Assembly: GCF_000208745.1 (NCBI RefSeq)
Contig: NC_030857.1
Coordinates: 1,058,188 to 1,122,187, forward strand
Source of the DNA: Theobroma cacao
Lineage: Eukaryota > Streptophyta > Magnoliopsida > Malvales > Malvaceae
Length of the DNA: 64,000 bases
Reading direction: 5' to 3'
Shown here piece after piece: positions 41,680-53,700 of this stretch. The notes below the pieces were generated by a model that did no database searches, had not been told where the DNA came from, and worked only from the letters and a program-made list of their open reading frames with translations. Numbering within the stretch: position 1 is the stretch's first letter; each line of letters begins with the position of its first letter. The translations under genes and the position numbers were made by a program.

Positions 41680-42739
41680 AATAGGAGTGGTCGTACGTTA
41701 AGATAGACACCTGACCTGAATAAACAGGCAACTTCTGGGTACACTGTGGCTAGCTTGGCTGCCTGATTGTTCTCCACCACTAAGCACGGTTAACATTGTT
41801 TATAGTTAGACATTTCAGCTCTAGTGCATATGTACTGGCAAGTTTCCATAGCTGATTCATGTGTTCCAGGACTGAACACTTTCTAAAATGTCAATCATCA
41901 TGTTCATAAATTTCGTGTCTTACTGATGAAATCATACTGTTATGGGATGCTTGAGTTTGAATTGACCAGATTCCAACCTGGCAAGAACTTAGAACTTTCT
42001 TTCTATGAACTGTTAAACTTCTGCTATCAAATTCTAAGTTCCATTCTTGTAGTTAAGCTCATTATTTCCTCAAGTAGACATAGAAAAGCAATAATAATCC
42101 TCGTCAAGATGCCTCTCAAGACCTGGAAAGGATCTCTGCATGACGGCATCCATCTCATTCTGTCTCAAACCAACACTGATAATTGGGATTAAAGATGACC
42201 ATTTCTTTCGAATATTACAATTAGCAAGTCCTATATCATTAATAAAATGTACTGATTCAATCTTAACTTTATCCCCGGAGTATGGACTCTTTTCTTCTCC
42301 TAGTTGTAGTCTGTTTCTTGAATTGATATGCCCTCAGTGAGGGTTTTAAATTACTACTAATGAAGACTTTCTTTCTATAATTTATTTATTATTACATGCA
42401 ATAGTGTATCTTTTAAGGCAAAAAGAAAAAAAAAATCATTTTTACTGCTACAGAGGAAGGAAAGAAACTCTACTATGAACAAAACACTGCGAACTACCAT
42501 CCATTGCACCGATGTATATATATTTCTAAGTAAAGGGATATCTTTTCCTCATGTTAATATCAAGAGTGGTGGAACTATGTAGTCTCTGCTGACTCCAATG
42601 CCTGCCAGAGACCATAACTGTTCCCTTCATTCATTCTCAAAGAGATTGATTTCTTGAATGATTGAGAATATGCTTGGCCCAACATATATATATATATGAT
42701 AGGAAACAGAAATGAACTCCAATTATTGTTAATCCATTT
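41680..42739. other. Spacer downstream of LIKE-COV
   Basis: No supported gene in about 1 kb. The right part should hold the LIKE-COV 3' UTR. A TA microsatellite lies at ~42687-42698. Confidence 0.4.
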
Positions 42740-44448
42740 TCATACTGCTGCTTCAAAATTGACAACTCTTGCTGCAGGAATGCCTGGTGCATCCACTGTG
42801 GTCAATATTTTAGGCACAGACATACCCCCAGAGATCACAATTTCTGCACCAAAAGGGAGGAACAAAAATTTTAAATCAACACAAATATATAAATTATAGA
42901 GGATGTTTCAGTCTTAATTTTGAGTTTGAGTTTCATACCAATTCCTTCGCGAACTGACAAATTAGGCCTCAAAATGTCCCTTGAACTAATGAGAAATATA
43001 TCACCCAGATAGAGATGGTTTGTGGGCACATAAACACAGCAGAGTTCTTCTTCACCTATACCCTTCTGAAGAACAACTGTGGAAGTAATAAATCCAAACA
43101 TAAACTGCCCAATACGCGGGTGCCTTATGATCGCTACTTCTTTGAAAGCATTAGAATTCTGATCTGCAAAAGTGGTTTATTGTGGCTTTGAGGTAACAAA
43201 CCTGGAAGCTGTAGCTACTAGCTAGATATCTGGAAAAGACTTACCTGGTGATATTGCAGCACTTATTTGTTTTGAGGCGGCATAAATATAGCTCACAAGA
43301 GGCATCTTCTTGATGAACCATTCACCAAGAGTAAGGACTGAAGCCCCCCACCATGATGACATGAAAACGCCTACTAAAAAGATGAAAGTGATGGAGGTAG
43401 CAAATCCTAGACCTGCATGTTGGCCAAATCATTTCAGCAGCAAAAACAAAAACAACAGGGCCAATAGTAAAAGCTGACAAGGTTAGATTAGTTAAAAGTA
43501 TAGCCATGCATTCTCATGGGTGTTCAGATAAAAAAATGGCATCCAGTTTCGTAAGAGCTATATATAACAAGGCTTTCTAAGCTGAAGAACTCAACCCAAC
43601 AAATTAATCAAAGCTAAAAGAGGATCCAAGAAAAGGCAGGTAATATTCTGCTTACCAAAAATATTGATGCCTAGATGATCATAGACAGGGGAGAAGAAAC
43701 CGTCAACGAAATGAATGAAACCCCAAGTAACATAGAATGTAATGGCCAGTGGAAGAAGTATGACACTGCAAGTAATACCACATTTCCGAAGAATCTCAAT
43801 CACTTATGTATATATCCTTTTCAGGCCAATGAAATCATAAATATGAACAAAATGCACTAAAAAATTAACAAGAATAAGTTTAAAATGCCCATGAAGACAC
43901 ATCAAATAAGTTGCAATGCATCATCGTTCAAGATAGAAAGGACTTACCATCCTGTCATAAACTTTTTCGACGCCCAGCTGCGGATTACTTTTAGAAATGC
44001 CTATGCCAGAATGCAAAAGAAAACGCCAGTCACAAACAAGAAGCTATAACAGTTTTCTGTCTGATATTATTCATAGCCATGAATGATGACAAGAGGACTA
44101 TGTTGTCTATACTTTTGGTTTATGTTTACCCTTTTTCGTCTAGTAGCATTTCTATAAGTGGATCTAATTAATAGAACTAAACATATGTATGACAAATCAT
44201 CATCTTTGCATCGTTGCATGGTTTTGACAATGCATGCATGTGTTTTTGACCAATCTCCAGATTAAGAAAACGCAAGAACGAGGAAGGAAATGAATGAAGA
44301 AGGAAAAGAAATTAGGCACCTCGCGGCCATGGGAAGAGGTGACGGTAGGAGAAACAATAGGGACGGAGGATTTGGAGCCTCCATTTTCAGAGATTGTTGC
44401 TACGGGGATCAGCAACTCTCGATCTCGCTCCCTCTCTCTCGTTCCCAT
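42740..44448 (-). CDS. LCV: LIKE-COV (continuous vascular ring-like) membrane protein, DUF502
   Basis: Six exons, 44448-44320, 44000-43948, 43765-43656, 43412-43245, 43163-42939 and 42843-42740, join in frame to 262 residues, the usual size. The hydrophilic N-terminus is followed by two hydrophobic segments, CVILLPLAITFYVTWGFIHF (~60-80) and LGFATSITFIFLVGVFMSSW (~98-117). The family motifs WGASVLTLGEWFIKKMP, SYIYAASKQISAAISPDQN, VPTNHLYLGDIF and the C-terminal VDAPGIPAARV are present. COV1 and its relatives are membrane proteins of the trans-Golgi/endosomal system that affect vascular patterning and vacuolar sorting; which role this copy has is not visible. Upstream lies a CT-rich leader (44400-44540). 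Confidence 0.93.
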
Positions 44449-45091
44449 TCTCTTCCTTTTCGGCCCTTCTCTTCCCAGTGTGTCTCTCTCTTCTTCTCTG
44501 TCTCTGTTTCTTGCTCTCTCCCTCTTCCCTCAAGCGAGTATAACGAACCATGGGATCAAGTTTGTTAGGATTACCAGGAAATGTATTAACTGAAAATAAT
44601 GGAACCGAACTCGCAGGTTTGACTCAGCTTGCCCTGTTGTTACAATGTTTTATTTCATTGAACGACGTCGTTGAAGCTTAAGGAACAATATTGTTCAGTT
44701 AAAGGCCTGCCACGTAATTTTAACCACTCCTATCCATGAATATGATATTGAGAATAAAGAACACACACCTCCAATTAGATTCCCTTCTGCACTAAACTCA
44801 TAAGTACATATTTTACAGCAAATCTTCAAGAGTCTCTAAATAAACATATACATCGAGACATAGCCTCATAGATTTCCAAACAAATAGGAAAACAAGCATA
44901 ATTCTGCCCTTACATAAGAAAAGGAGCAAAATAGAAGAACTTGTGCATATATATTTGCACATGCTGTGCTGCCAATCTCCACCTACTACTCGTGAAAGCT
45001 GATGATGCCTTGCCCACTAAATGAGAATAAGAACAGCAAAAGTTGCCCAATTGCCTTTATTTATCTGTCCGATTATTCCTTTTTTTTTTTC
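44449..45091. other. Spacer: LIKE-COV promoter and glucanase 3' region
   Basis: Begins with a CT-rich leader just upstream of the LIKE-COV start, then AT-rich sequence. No other gene recognised. Confidence 0.45.
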
Positions 45092-47343
45092 TCAGGTACT
45101 CCCACCAGGGTAAGTGCAACCATTATAGCCTGTAAAGTGTAAAAGCAAAAGGATTAGACAAATTAATAAAATAAGACGAATGAATTGTACCGTAAAGCAA
45201 GGTTCTACTGATTTAAGAAACTTGAAATTACTTGGGTTGTTGGAAGAAAGCATGGCTGTTTGTGAGAAATCACAATTCCATGGATTCCGACCAGCAGTTT
45301 GATAGAAGAGATTCATGGCATATGCAGCATGTGATGCGATTGTATTTGGTTCAAAACAAGCCCCTCCTGGTTGAATCGGACTACAATCTATTCCATGTCC
45401 ACAAGCGTAATCCAAACTCGCCTGCAATTCGGCATCTGAAACACCAGCCCTTGGCACACACCAAGCTGCTTTCTTTGGCTGTGAGGACGGTGTCACCGGT
45501 GTCTTTGGCATTGCCGGAGTCTCCACCGGAGTCTTAAAAGAAAAGTTTAACAAGATTCAATGCCAGTTCTAAACAGTAAGAAGATGATAGTTGTTGACCA
45601 ATGATTAGTTGCATTTTCTCACCTGGCTACTCTGGGAGAGGCCAATGTCATAAATCATGGTAAGATCAGACTTGAAAATCCCGAAGGATCTCTCTGAAGT
45701 TGGTCCAGGTTTCAAGTCCTCATCGTACAGAGCAAAGAGATATGTGTCAACCGAATTCCCTGGCATCAATGGAGTTCCCACCATTGATCGAAGGTGTGCA
45801 ATCAAGTTTCCATTGTAAGCCTTTGCGTTCTCAATGCTTGGCCCTACTTCGTCGCTGTCCCCTTTGTAAGGCCACCCTGTCTCAGCCACCACAATCTCAA
45901 CATTCTTAAACCCCATGGCGTTCAATGCAGAACGAACAGCATCCACCTGTCAAAGCAGTCAACTCATGAATTAAACAAAACAATGTTTTTAACTGGCAGA
46001 TATAGAAGTTGTCGTAGCCAGTTCATGTAACATGCAACTCAACCTGAGCATCGAACATGTTCATGTACTTGATTTTCGTGTTGGCATCGACACGCCCGGA
46101 ATTCGGTTGAAACAAGCAGAACGCCAGCGTTTCAGGCCTTGGATCGCTCCGGTACGCAAAATAAGGGTACGGATTAATCGCAAAAGGCGAACCGTTAGCA
46201 TTGTTAAACGCCAAGAGTCCCTTCAACACGTCTCCGAAACTCGGGTCGAAGCACCCAGAAGATGGCGGCTCAGACTGTTTCAACAAAGCCATTGAATGCA
46301 CCGTCGAGACCTTGACTTTATCACCCAACGACGCCGCATCGAGGGCATTCTTAACATTTTGCATGGCCGGCAACAACTGAGATATCAAATTATTATCTCC
46401 AGACATAATAACCTCGTTGCCAACGTTTATAAGTATGATTTTGCTGGATGGGTAATATGCGACTATGTTGGCGTTCACCCAATTTTTGGCAAAATTTGGG
46501 TCTGAGGCTAAGGCGGGGATGTCGCCGTTTGCGGTGCCGATGACGATGCCAATTCCGGTGTTGGCTAACGCCTTGATGATTGCTGGGTCAGACCCGTATA
46601 ACCGGACCTTTTGGATTGAAGTGGACTGGAGAAGCTTTGCAGTGGCTGCCGGTGACGGTAGGTTGTCGGCCACTTGCCCATAATTTACTCCAATAAATGA
46701 TTGGGATTCTGCAAAGACAGACGTAAATTAGACTTCTCTGTTCTCCCTCGATTTTCTCAATAGCCAAACATGAATTATTTTTTTCCCTCTTATTTACTGC
46801 AGGAATACAAATTTCTTAGAGATTGGAGACCGTTGCGTGTAAAATGAACTAGTGCCACTATTTTGAGTATTTTCTCTAATATGCAAGAGAGAAAGTGAAT
46901 ATCTCACATATGAAATATAAGTCATTTAACCTTAAGATTATCAAAAATCAACAAAATATAAAAGAAAACGTACTTAAAAGTTCAATTCAGGTCTCTGGTT
47001 AAGGAGCGAACAAAGAAATAGTCTTAACTTTTCCATGTTTGATGTTCAAAGAAAGGTGCTATAAAAAATCAGAGAGAGCCAGAGAGAAAGAAACTTAGTG
47101 AAAACTCGGCTTCTGCATTAACAAGAGAAAACCAAAAGTACTACATCTTTAAGCAAAAACGACAAGATTATCTTCCAAATCTAGAAAAATAATAAAAGGG
47201 AAAAGAAGATTCTGCAAAACCGGACAAACCCAGAAGCTTAGATTAAACTGAGGAAGAAAGGAATTCAGAAGCTTACTTGCTTTGTTTACTCCCAGTACCA
47301 GGGTCAGAAGAAGCAAAGTTAAAGTACAACGAAGCACGGCCAT
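45092..47343 (-). CDS. Glucan endo-1,3-beta-glucosidase, GH17 with X8 domain
   Basis: Five exons, 47343-47277, 46708-46044, 45946-45623, 45532-45232 and 45129-45092, join in frame to 464 residues. A signal peptide (TLTLLLLTLVLGV, ~residues 7-20) is followed by the GH17 barrel beginning FIGVNYGQVADNLPSP. The proton donor Glu lies in LINVGNEV (~121). The nucleophile Glu lies in the signature VEIVVAETGWP (~266). A Pro/Thr linker (~353-372) leads to the X8/CBM43 carbohydrate-binding domain, with AAWCVP, ASLDYACG and NPWNCDFS and paired cysteines. The enzyme should cut callose at the cell wall or plasmodesmata. The C-terminus has no long hydrophobic tail, so a GPI anchor is unlikely. It most resembles the Arabidopsis glucanase 7-type subgroup. 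Confidence 0.95.
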
Positions 47344-48700
47344 AACTGAAGAGAGATGGTATCTGTTTTGCACGTTACAAAGCTGATGGTCTTTGAGGTA
47401 TTGGAGTGAATAAATAAACAAAACCAAGGGAAGGGACGAAGGGTAGAACCGTAAAAGAAATCTTTCTGTAGAACTTAGTTTCACGTGTTTAAAGGGGCCA
47501 CGTGTAATTTTCTACATGCAAACGATTCGTGTCATCACGACACGAACCGAAAGTTGCTTTGTTCCTGACAAATTTTACGTTGAGTTATTTTGACACAAAT
47601 GCCCTCCGTTCTGACCGTTATGCCCCATTATGGATTCTTATTGTAGTAAAATTTGTCTGAACTCGGTCACGATACGTGGTCCTGGACAGGTCCAAGCCGG
47701 CGTCACGATATGTAGACGCAGACACAGGCCGTAGCTAATCCAACAGTTTCTGAGGTATACCTAAAAGGCTGATTCCAGCTCAGATTGGATTCTTTAAAGC
47801 CCATTATGTTCTTTTAATGTCCTCTGAACATTCAGAAGGCAAAAAGTGTCAATCATTATCCAAAATCTGAAGTGATATGGTGTTTCATTTTGAGCCTTTC
47901 AGCTATGCTTAAAGCCCTGGAAACACAGTCCTGTCTTTGAGGGAGACTGCATAGTTTTTTCCTTCTCCATTAAGAAACAACAACCCCTTTTCTAGGTAGA
48001 AGACATTTCCCACACACAAAAAAAAAAGGAGCTTTGAACATAACTGAGAAAGAAAAGCACATTCAATCAAAGCGCGCACTGGAAAAGAAGAGCTTCTCAT
48101 ATAAATATTGTACAATATTGATAGTCCATGGAGGAAAAAGCACAAAGGTGAACCAACTTTAAGAAGGTGGAATAATTGGTGCACAAGCAATCTTTGAAAA
48201 TAACTAATAGAAAAGTATAAGCTTTTAAACCCTCAAAATTAAGCTTTCTACTTGCCCCTCCCAATCCACCAAATTATTTGAGCAGGTATTAGTCTTCTTA
48301 ATAATAAAATACATATACCTATTAAAGAGTTTTCTGTATGTACGATATATTAATCCACCAAATCCCAATATGCTGATCTTTTCAACTGTGACACTTGTTT
48401 CCAGAATTATAACTATGCATGTATTTGATTTTTTTATATATATATATTTGACATAATGATAAATGCAGGAGATCATAATTTATGCAATTTGACCATTCAA
48501 AAAAAATATTGAAGTATGGTTACGCAACTTGTTCACATTTGAAGGCAAAGTGATGCAAATTGAGGGTCGGTTGAATAGAATTTGGAATATGATGCTATTG
48601 ATCAATGTTGCCTTTTTTGTACCAGATTCCATTAGTGAGCTAAATACAAGAAAAGAATAAATTCTCGTTGCTTGGAAATCATTACTGATTTGATGGGTTG
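47344..48700. other. Spacer upstream of the glucanase
   Basis: The proximal part is the glucanase promoter. The ORFs at 47909-48190 and 48225-48476 have no recognisable product. No RNA gene found. Confidence 0.35.
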
Positions 48701-48739
48701 CAATTAATTTTAATGGCGCATTTCAGAGATTTTTTGAAA

Positions 48740-49180
48740 AAGCAATCACGGAGAGGTTATTTGAGATGCAAAAGGGAATTGAAAAAATAGTTATACGATG
48801 AAACTGGGCAAATGCTCAACCTATCGAGTTGAGTTATGAAAAATTTATCATGACCTTAAGGCTTGCTTGGGACTTAGGATTCAGAAAGATTCTGTTCCAA
48901 GTTGATAATAAGTCGTGGTATGGGCTGTTACTTCACTTCCAACTCATTTGTGTGCAAACTCGAATTTAATCAAAGCCGTTAAAGATTTACTTCACCAACA
49001 CTAGGAGGTGAACGTATGCATATTTATTGTAAAAAATAATAATATAATCGATCATATGACGAGTATTGTTTTTACTATAAATGAAAGATTTTTAACTTGT
49101 AATATTTCTATTGAGGTTAAGAGATTATTATTGAACGATATATTAAGAGTTTATTTACTCATAATGATTCGGTCTTAATA
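48740..49180 (+). pseudogene. Relic of a LINE-type RNase H (RVT_3-like) domain
   Basis: Conceptual translation gives LRLAWDLGFRKILFQVDNK and then, after a one-frame shift, VVWAVTSLPTHLC and LIKAVKDLLHQH. A stop stands where Trp is expected (TAG for TGG), then EVNVC, NNNIIDHMTS and EVKRLLLND follow. This order (acidic beta-strand VD, helix, W.V, N..AD) is that of the RNase H-like domain at the C-terminus of plant non-LTR retrotransposon ORF2. Frameshift and stop show it is dead. No reverse transcriptase or poly-A end was seen nearby. Confidence 0.65.
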
Positions 49181-49539
49181 ATATTCGAGATTTATCCATG
49201 CAATTATTGATTTGAGGCTCTCTACCACATAAAATACCTTGTGGAGGTCTAAATCCCATTGTCATCATACACCCCTTTATTTTTTTGCCTTTAAAAAAGC
49301 ACACGTTTGGGTCAAAAACTCTATACTGTTCAGCAAAGCTTCTGTCTTGTCAATGTCAATGTCTTGCTTTCTCTAACAATTGAGACTATTTGAATTTAAA
49401 TCGTTTGACTACTAATGGATTGTTGAATAGTACTCTAATTCGTGACCATAATCCTTAATAAATTTGAATATAAAAATTTTCTATTAAAGAAAAATTATTG
49501 AAAGTATATAAGTGGAATTTTTAGAACCATTTTATATTT

Positions 49540-49960
49540 TATAATGTTAGAAAAAATTTTAAAATTATTTAAAAAAAATTAAATTTTTTTATTTTTTATT
49601 TTAAAAAATAGATATTTATAATTAATAATTAACTAATTACTATTAATTAAAATATTGTTTGTTATTTTTACACTCACATGTTGCTTATGCACCACTAACA
49701 TAGAAAGTGAGCATTTCACATGACTATATCAACATATTACACCATTATTTATTATGACATGTTAGCATGTCACGTTAACATTATGTAATATAAAATAATA
49801 AATGATATTTTGATTAATAAAAAATAGTTAATTATTAGTTATAAGAATTTATTTAGTTTAAAATAAAAAAATAAAGATTTGATTAAAACGTAATAAAAAT
49901 AAAAAAATTATTTAAAATTGTTTGAATAATTAATATTTTTTAAATATTATGTTTTTTTAT
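49540..49960. mobile_element. Foldback / MITE-like AT-rich inverted repeat
   Basis: The left arm (~49555-49665) and right arm (~49790-49945) are imperfect reverse complements, roughly four-fifths identical by eye. They share AATATTTTAATTAATAG-like and TAGTTAATTATTA cores. The ~120-bp centre is less AT-rich and contains repeated ACATGTTAGC/ACATGTTGC motifs. No coding capacity; ends and target-site duplication were not resolved. Confidence 0.6.
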
Positions 49961-50249
49961 TTTTTAAACAGATTAAAAGAAATTTTTCATATTGGACTTT
50001 ATGTTACGGTTGAAATTACAGGCCCAATTTACAACCATGTGGATCGGGTTTCATTCAGCTTTGAGGACAGGCCTCGAGCGAAAGTGTAACAATCCTGTTT
50101 TTGCCGCGCTGAGAATACAAAAAAATAAAAAAAAGGAAAAAGTTTGAATTTACCTCCATTTTCCCCAAGTGATTTGGTTCCAAAATTGGAACTGAAATTA
50201 ATTGGTATCGATTTTTTTTTTCATTTTCGTCCCTACCTGTTGATATTCT

Positions 50250-50436
50250 TTCAGCAAACAACCGAAGCATTAATCAATTCTCGGCTTCTCGCAATTCCTA
50301 GTCGAAACATTCATTGACGAAGGACTTCGGTGCTCTGCTGATTCTTCGAAAATTTACGTTAAAATTTTTGAAGTTTTGGAGCAGATGTCGGATTTGATCT
50401 TGCGTTTCTTCCTTGACAGTACTAGATCAAGATCAG
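50250..50436 (+). other. Possible orphan first exon
   Basis: An ATG at 50385 opens MSDLILRFFLDSTRSRS and ends at 50436 in CAG followed by GTAAGC, a good donor. A leader-like, less AT-rich stretch precedes it. No downstream exon is possible to identify because the minus-strand DUF4378 gene starts at 50754. This may be a truncated gene or chance. Confidence 0.2.
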
Positions 50437-50522
50437 GTAAGCTTCACCATTTTTGGTTCATACACCTTTTTTCTTTGATTTTGCTCTTTATATGTTCTCT
50501 TTTTATGATAAAACTACAATTT

Positions 50523-50523
<1 letters not shown>

Positions 50524-50568
<45 letters not shown>
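50524..50568. repeat. GA microsatellite
   Basis: About 22 uninterrupted GA units just 3' of the DUF4378 gene. Confidence 0.95.
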
Positions 50569-50570
<2 letters not shown>

Positions 50571-50753
50571 GAATTGATCATTCATTATATGCAAATATTT
50601 GAAAACTTGCAAGAAATGCAAGTAAGAATCACAGTTTTGGGTAGTTACAGGGGGAAAAAAGGCTATGGGAAAGTTTGCTCACTGATACAAACAGTAACAT
50701 AATACCAACTCTGCTTAAATAGTTTCATAGTTTTTTTTTTTTTTGGTTTTTTC

Positions 50754-53700
50754 CTACTTAACTGAAGCACTTATGCCTTTGAAAAGATCTCTGGTAATCT
50801 CATCTAGGAGTCCATTAAGCACATACTTTTCCACATCCCTTATAACATCATCTTTCTCAAGGAATGCAAACATCACGCAGTTCCAACCCAAATCCCACAT
50901 ACAATTCACATCTGGTTCCTTGCTGTAGACATCGGCCTCAAGCATCTTCGGTAGGTAGTCTTCGAAGGGAGAATCTTCTCTCCCATCCCTTCCATATAAC
51001 TTCAACTTATCAAAGTCTTTACACATTTGCTTGACCAATTCATCCAAGGATTTTGCTTTTTTTGAAGTGATGGATACCTTCAGGAATGGATGAACGCTTA
51101 GTTCCTGCCTTCTGCCTTTCCTTTTCATTACTTCGTAGCCACAGTCTAAAACGAGCTTGCTCTCTTGATTGTGATAGTCGAGGCCGTTTGCATGAAGAAT
51201 GCTGATGGGAATGTTGAGTTTGAAAAGCGCCTCTGCTGTGTTCATGAATAATTGACTTTTCATAAGTATCTGCTTCAGCTGATTTTCACTCTCTGTCAGT
51301 GGCTCTGGCATCTCTGATGTATAAGTTCTTTGGGTTTGTGATTGTGGGGTGTAAGAGATTTCTGTGCTCTCTTCTTGAGTTCCTAAAAAACAATGAACTT
51401 TGGAAGATAAGTTTCTTCATTCTTCCCCTTCCCAAATCACCAAGCCTACTAAAAACATAAAAGGAAAAAATCGGATTGCTGCTATTCCTATGGCCTTAAT
51501 TGTTAGAAAAGATCAGAAGAAAATTAAGGTTTCCTTAAGAGGGCGGTGTAATACACATGCAGCCAACTTTTTATGGTTCAGTCTCCATATGGTAGAGGTG
51601 GACATCTTATGCATTTTTTTTTATATGTGCTTGTGTTGTTGTGTGTGCATTAACACCTATTTAAAATTTGTAGAAGTTGGTGTAAGCTCATCTTTATAGA
51701 ACCATTTGTTAAATGAAAAAGCATTTCATGAGTTGTAATGGGAAAATGTGAGAAAAGCAGTTGAAAATGCAAAATTGTACTTACGTCGTAGAAGATCAGT
51801 TGCATTGTTCCTAACTGTGTGTTCTTTGGCTCTACCAAGATCAGGTTCTTGATCTTGCTGTTCATTTGTAGCCATTGGCACTGTATTTTGACACTGCATA
51901 AGATCAAAAGAGTTATATGCGCTCCAAACAGAATGAAAGTGGCTTCATTTGTCTGAAATAATTGCTTAATAATTGCAGTAATTGTGATCTTACCCTATCT
52001 TTTGGAGCTAAAGCTTGTGATTCATTTAGGCTTTGGCTATCATCTTCTACAGGACTGCACAAAATTGAATTTTTCTGAGCTGCTTTCTGTAGCTCTTGTG
52101 CCACACTTGATGGTTGTAGGCTTGCTACTGACCTTTTGGATCTAGTGATCTCTGTTTCCACTTCTTCGAACCTGCTGGCTTTCATTTGATCTGCTTCTCT
52201 TGAGATAGCAAGTTTCTCCTGCCTTGTCTGTTTCCCCTCTTGCAAAATGGAACTCTGATGCTTCAGCATCCTCGGCAAGTTAGTAACACTTCCACCTTTT
52301 TTGGTCATTACTTCATCGACCTTCCGAGGAACCTCAAGTTTGTGCCCTTTGGCACTCTTTGCCTTCATTGTCGTTTGAACTTGAGGTGGTTTCTCATCCA
52401 CAGCAAACAGGATACGAGCTTTTGCTGATTCAGATTCTATATCTCCTCGAGAGTAATGCTGACTGGATTTTCTGTTTATTGAATCTTTAATTTTGAAGTT
52501 TAAGTTTATTGAACTTCTATCTCTGGCAGGATTTTCTTGGTGCCTACCATCTGGGAATCCATTGAATTGTGTTGCATCAGTATATTCGGTGGAGCCTGTC
52601 CTAGTAGTTGCTGCGTGGCTCATTTGTGGCTGCTTGTTTTGCAAATTCGTTGCACCAGACATTGGTTTGGAGAAATTACCAGATACTGGTTCATTTCCCT
52701 TTTGTTTCTTCCCCTGCAATTTCTGTTTAGAACTATGTTGTTCCTTCTCTTCTGTTCGACGCTTTTTCTCTTGAAGCTCAGATTTTTGGAGCATGTGTAC
52801 GTGTTGAAATCCATGATTATTTTGCAGCTTTTGTTGATTGCCTAGGAGAAGCTTGTTAGAATATCTGTTTTCCATATGATGCATGCTTTCACTGAACTCT
52901 GTTGTTTCTTTCAGTGTAAGTGCAGATTCTGATCTTTTATGCATATATGGTATCATCTGTTGCATCTCATCCTTGAAAACTGGTTCTTTGGATTCACTTC
53001 GCTCAGCACTCCTGTGTTCCCTGTGCTTTATATTATCCTGTTTTCTGTCCTTTTCTTGATTTTCTTTTCTACTTCCGTAGTTATAGTTCAATTGGGCATG
53101 ATCACTTTGTTGTTTGTCTATCGTGATGTTGGCCTTTCTCGAACTTGTCACTGATTTCATGTCTTCCAAGTCCTTTCGAGGTGGCAGTTTGTCGTGGACA
53201 GCAACCCTTGTGCCACCATTTCTAGTTGTCAAAGTTTTTCCTGCTGGTGATGTAACTGTATCCTGAATCAATGGAATCTTGCTGGCTAGTATTACCTTCT
53301 GTTTTACTGGTGGGAGAACGGGGTTTGCAGTATCATTTGTCCTTTGTCCAGCCTTTTTGGTAGTTTCCCGTGCAGGTTTCTTCGTGATCACCCCTTCTAC
53401 CTTTTGCTTTCCAGACTCCTTCTGTGAGGTAACCCTTGAATCTACATTTCCTGGCAGTTCATTGAGCCCCATCAGTTTCGCAATTACATTTGGAATTCTC
53501 GACTTTTCTTGTTTGGACGGCAATGAACTTGAGTGATTCTGTTCTGAGAATGCAGTGAGATTTTTAATGTCTGGACCATAGCTAACAGATCGCTTGTGAG
53601 AATGTGAATTTGAGACAGCTAGAACTTTCTTCTCATGCTTGGAATTAGTAACCTCTGGAGAGTAAGTAAGAGCTGCCAGCCTCAGCTTGAGATCAGTTCT

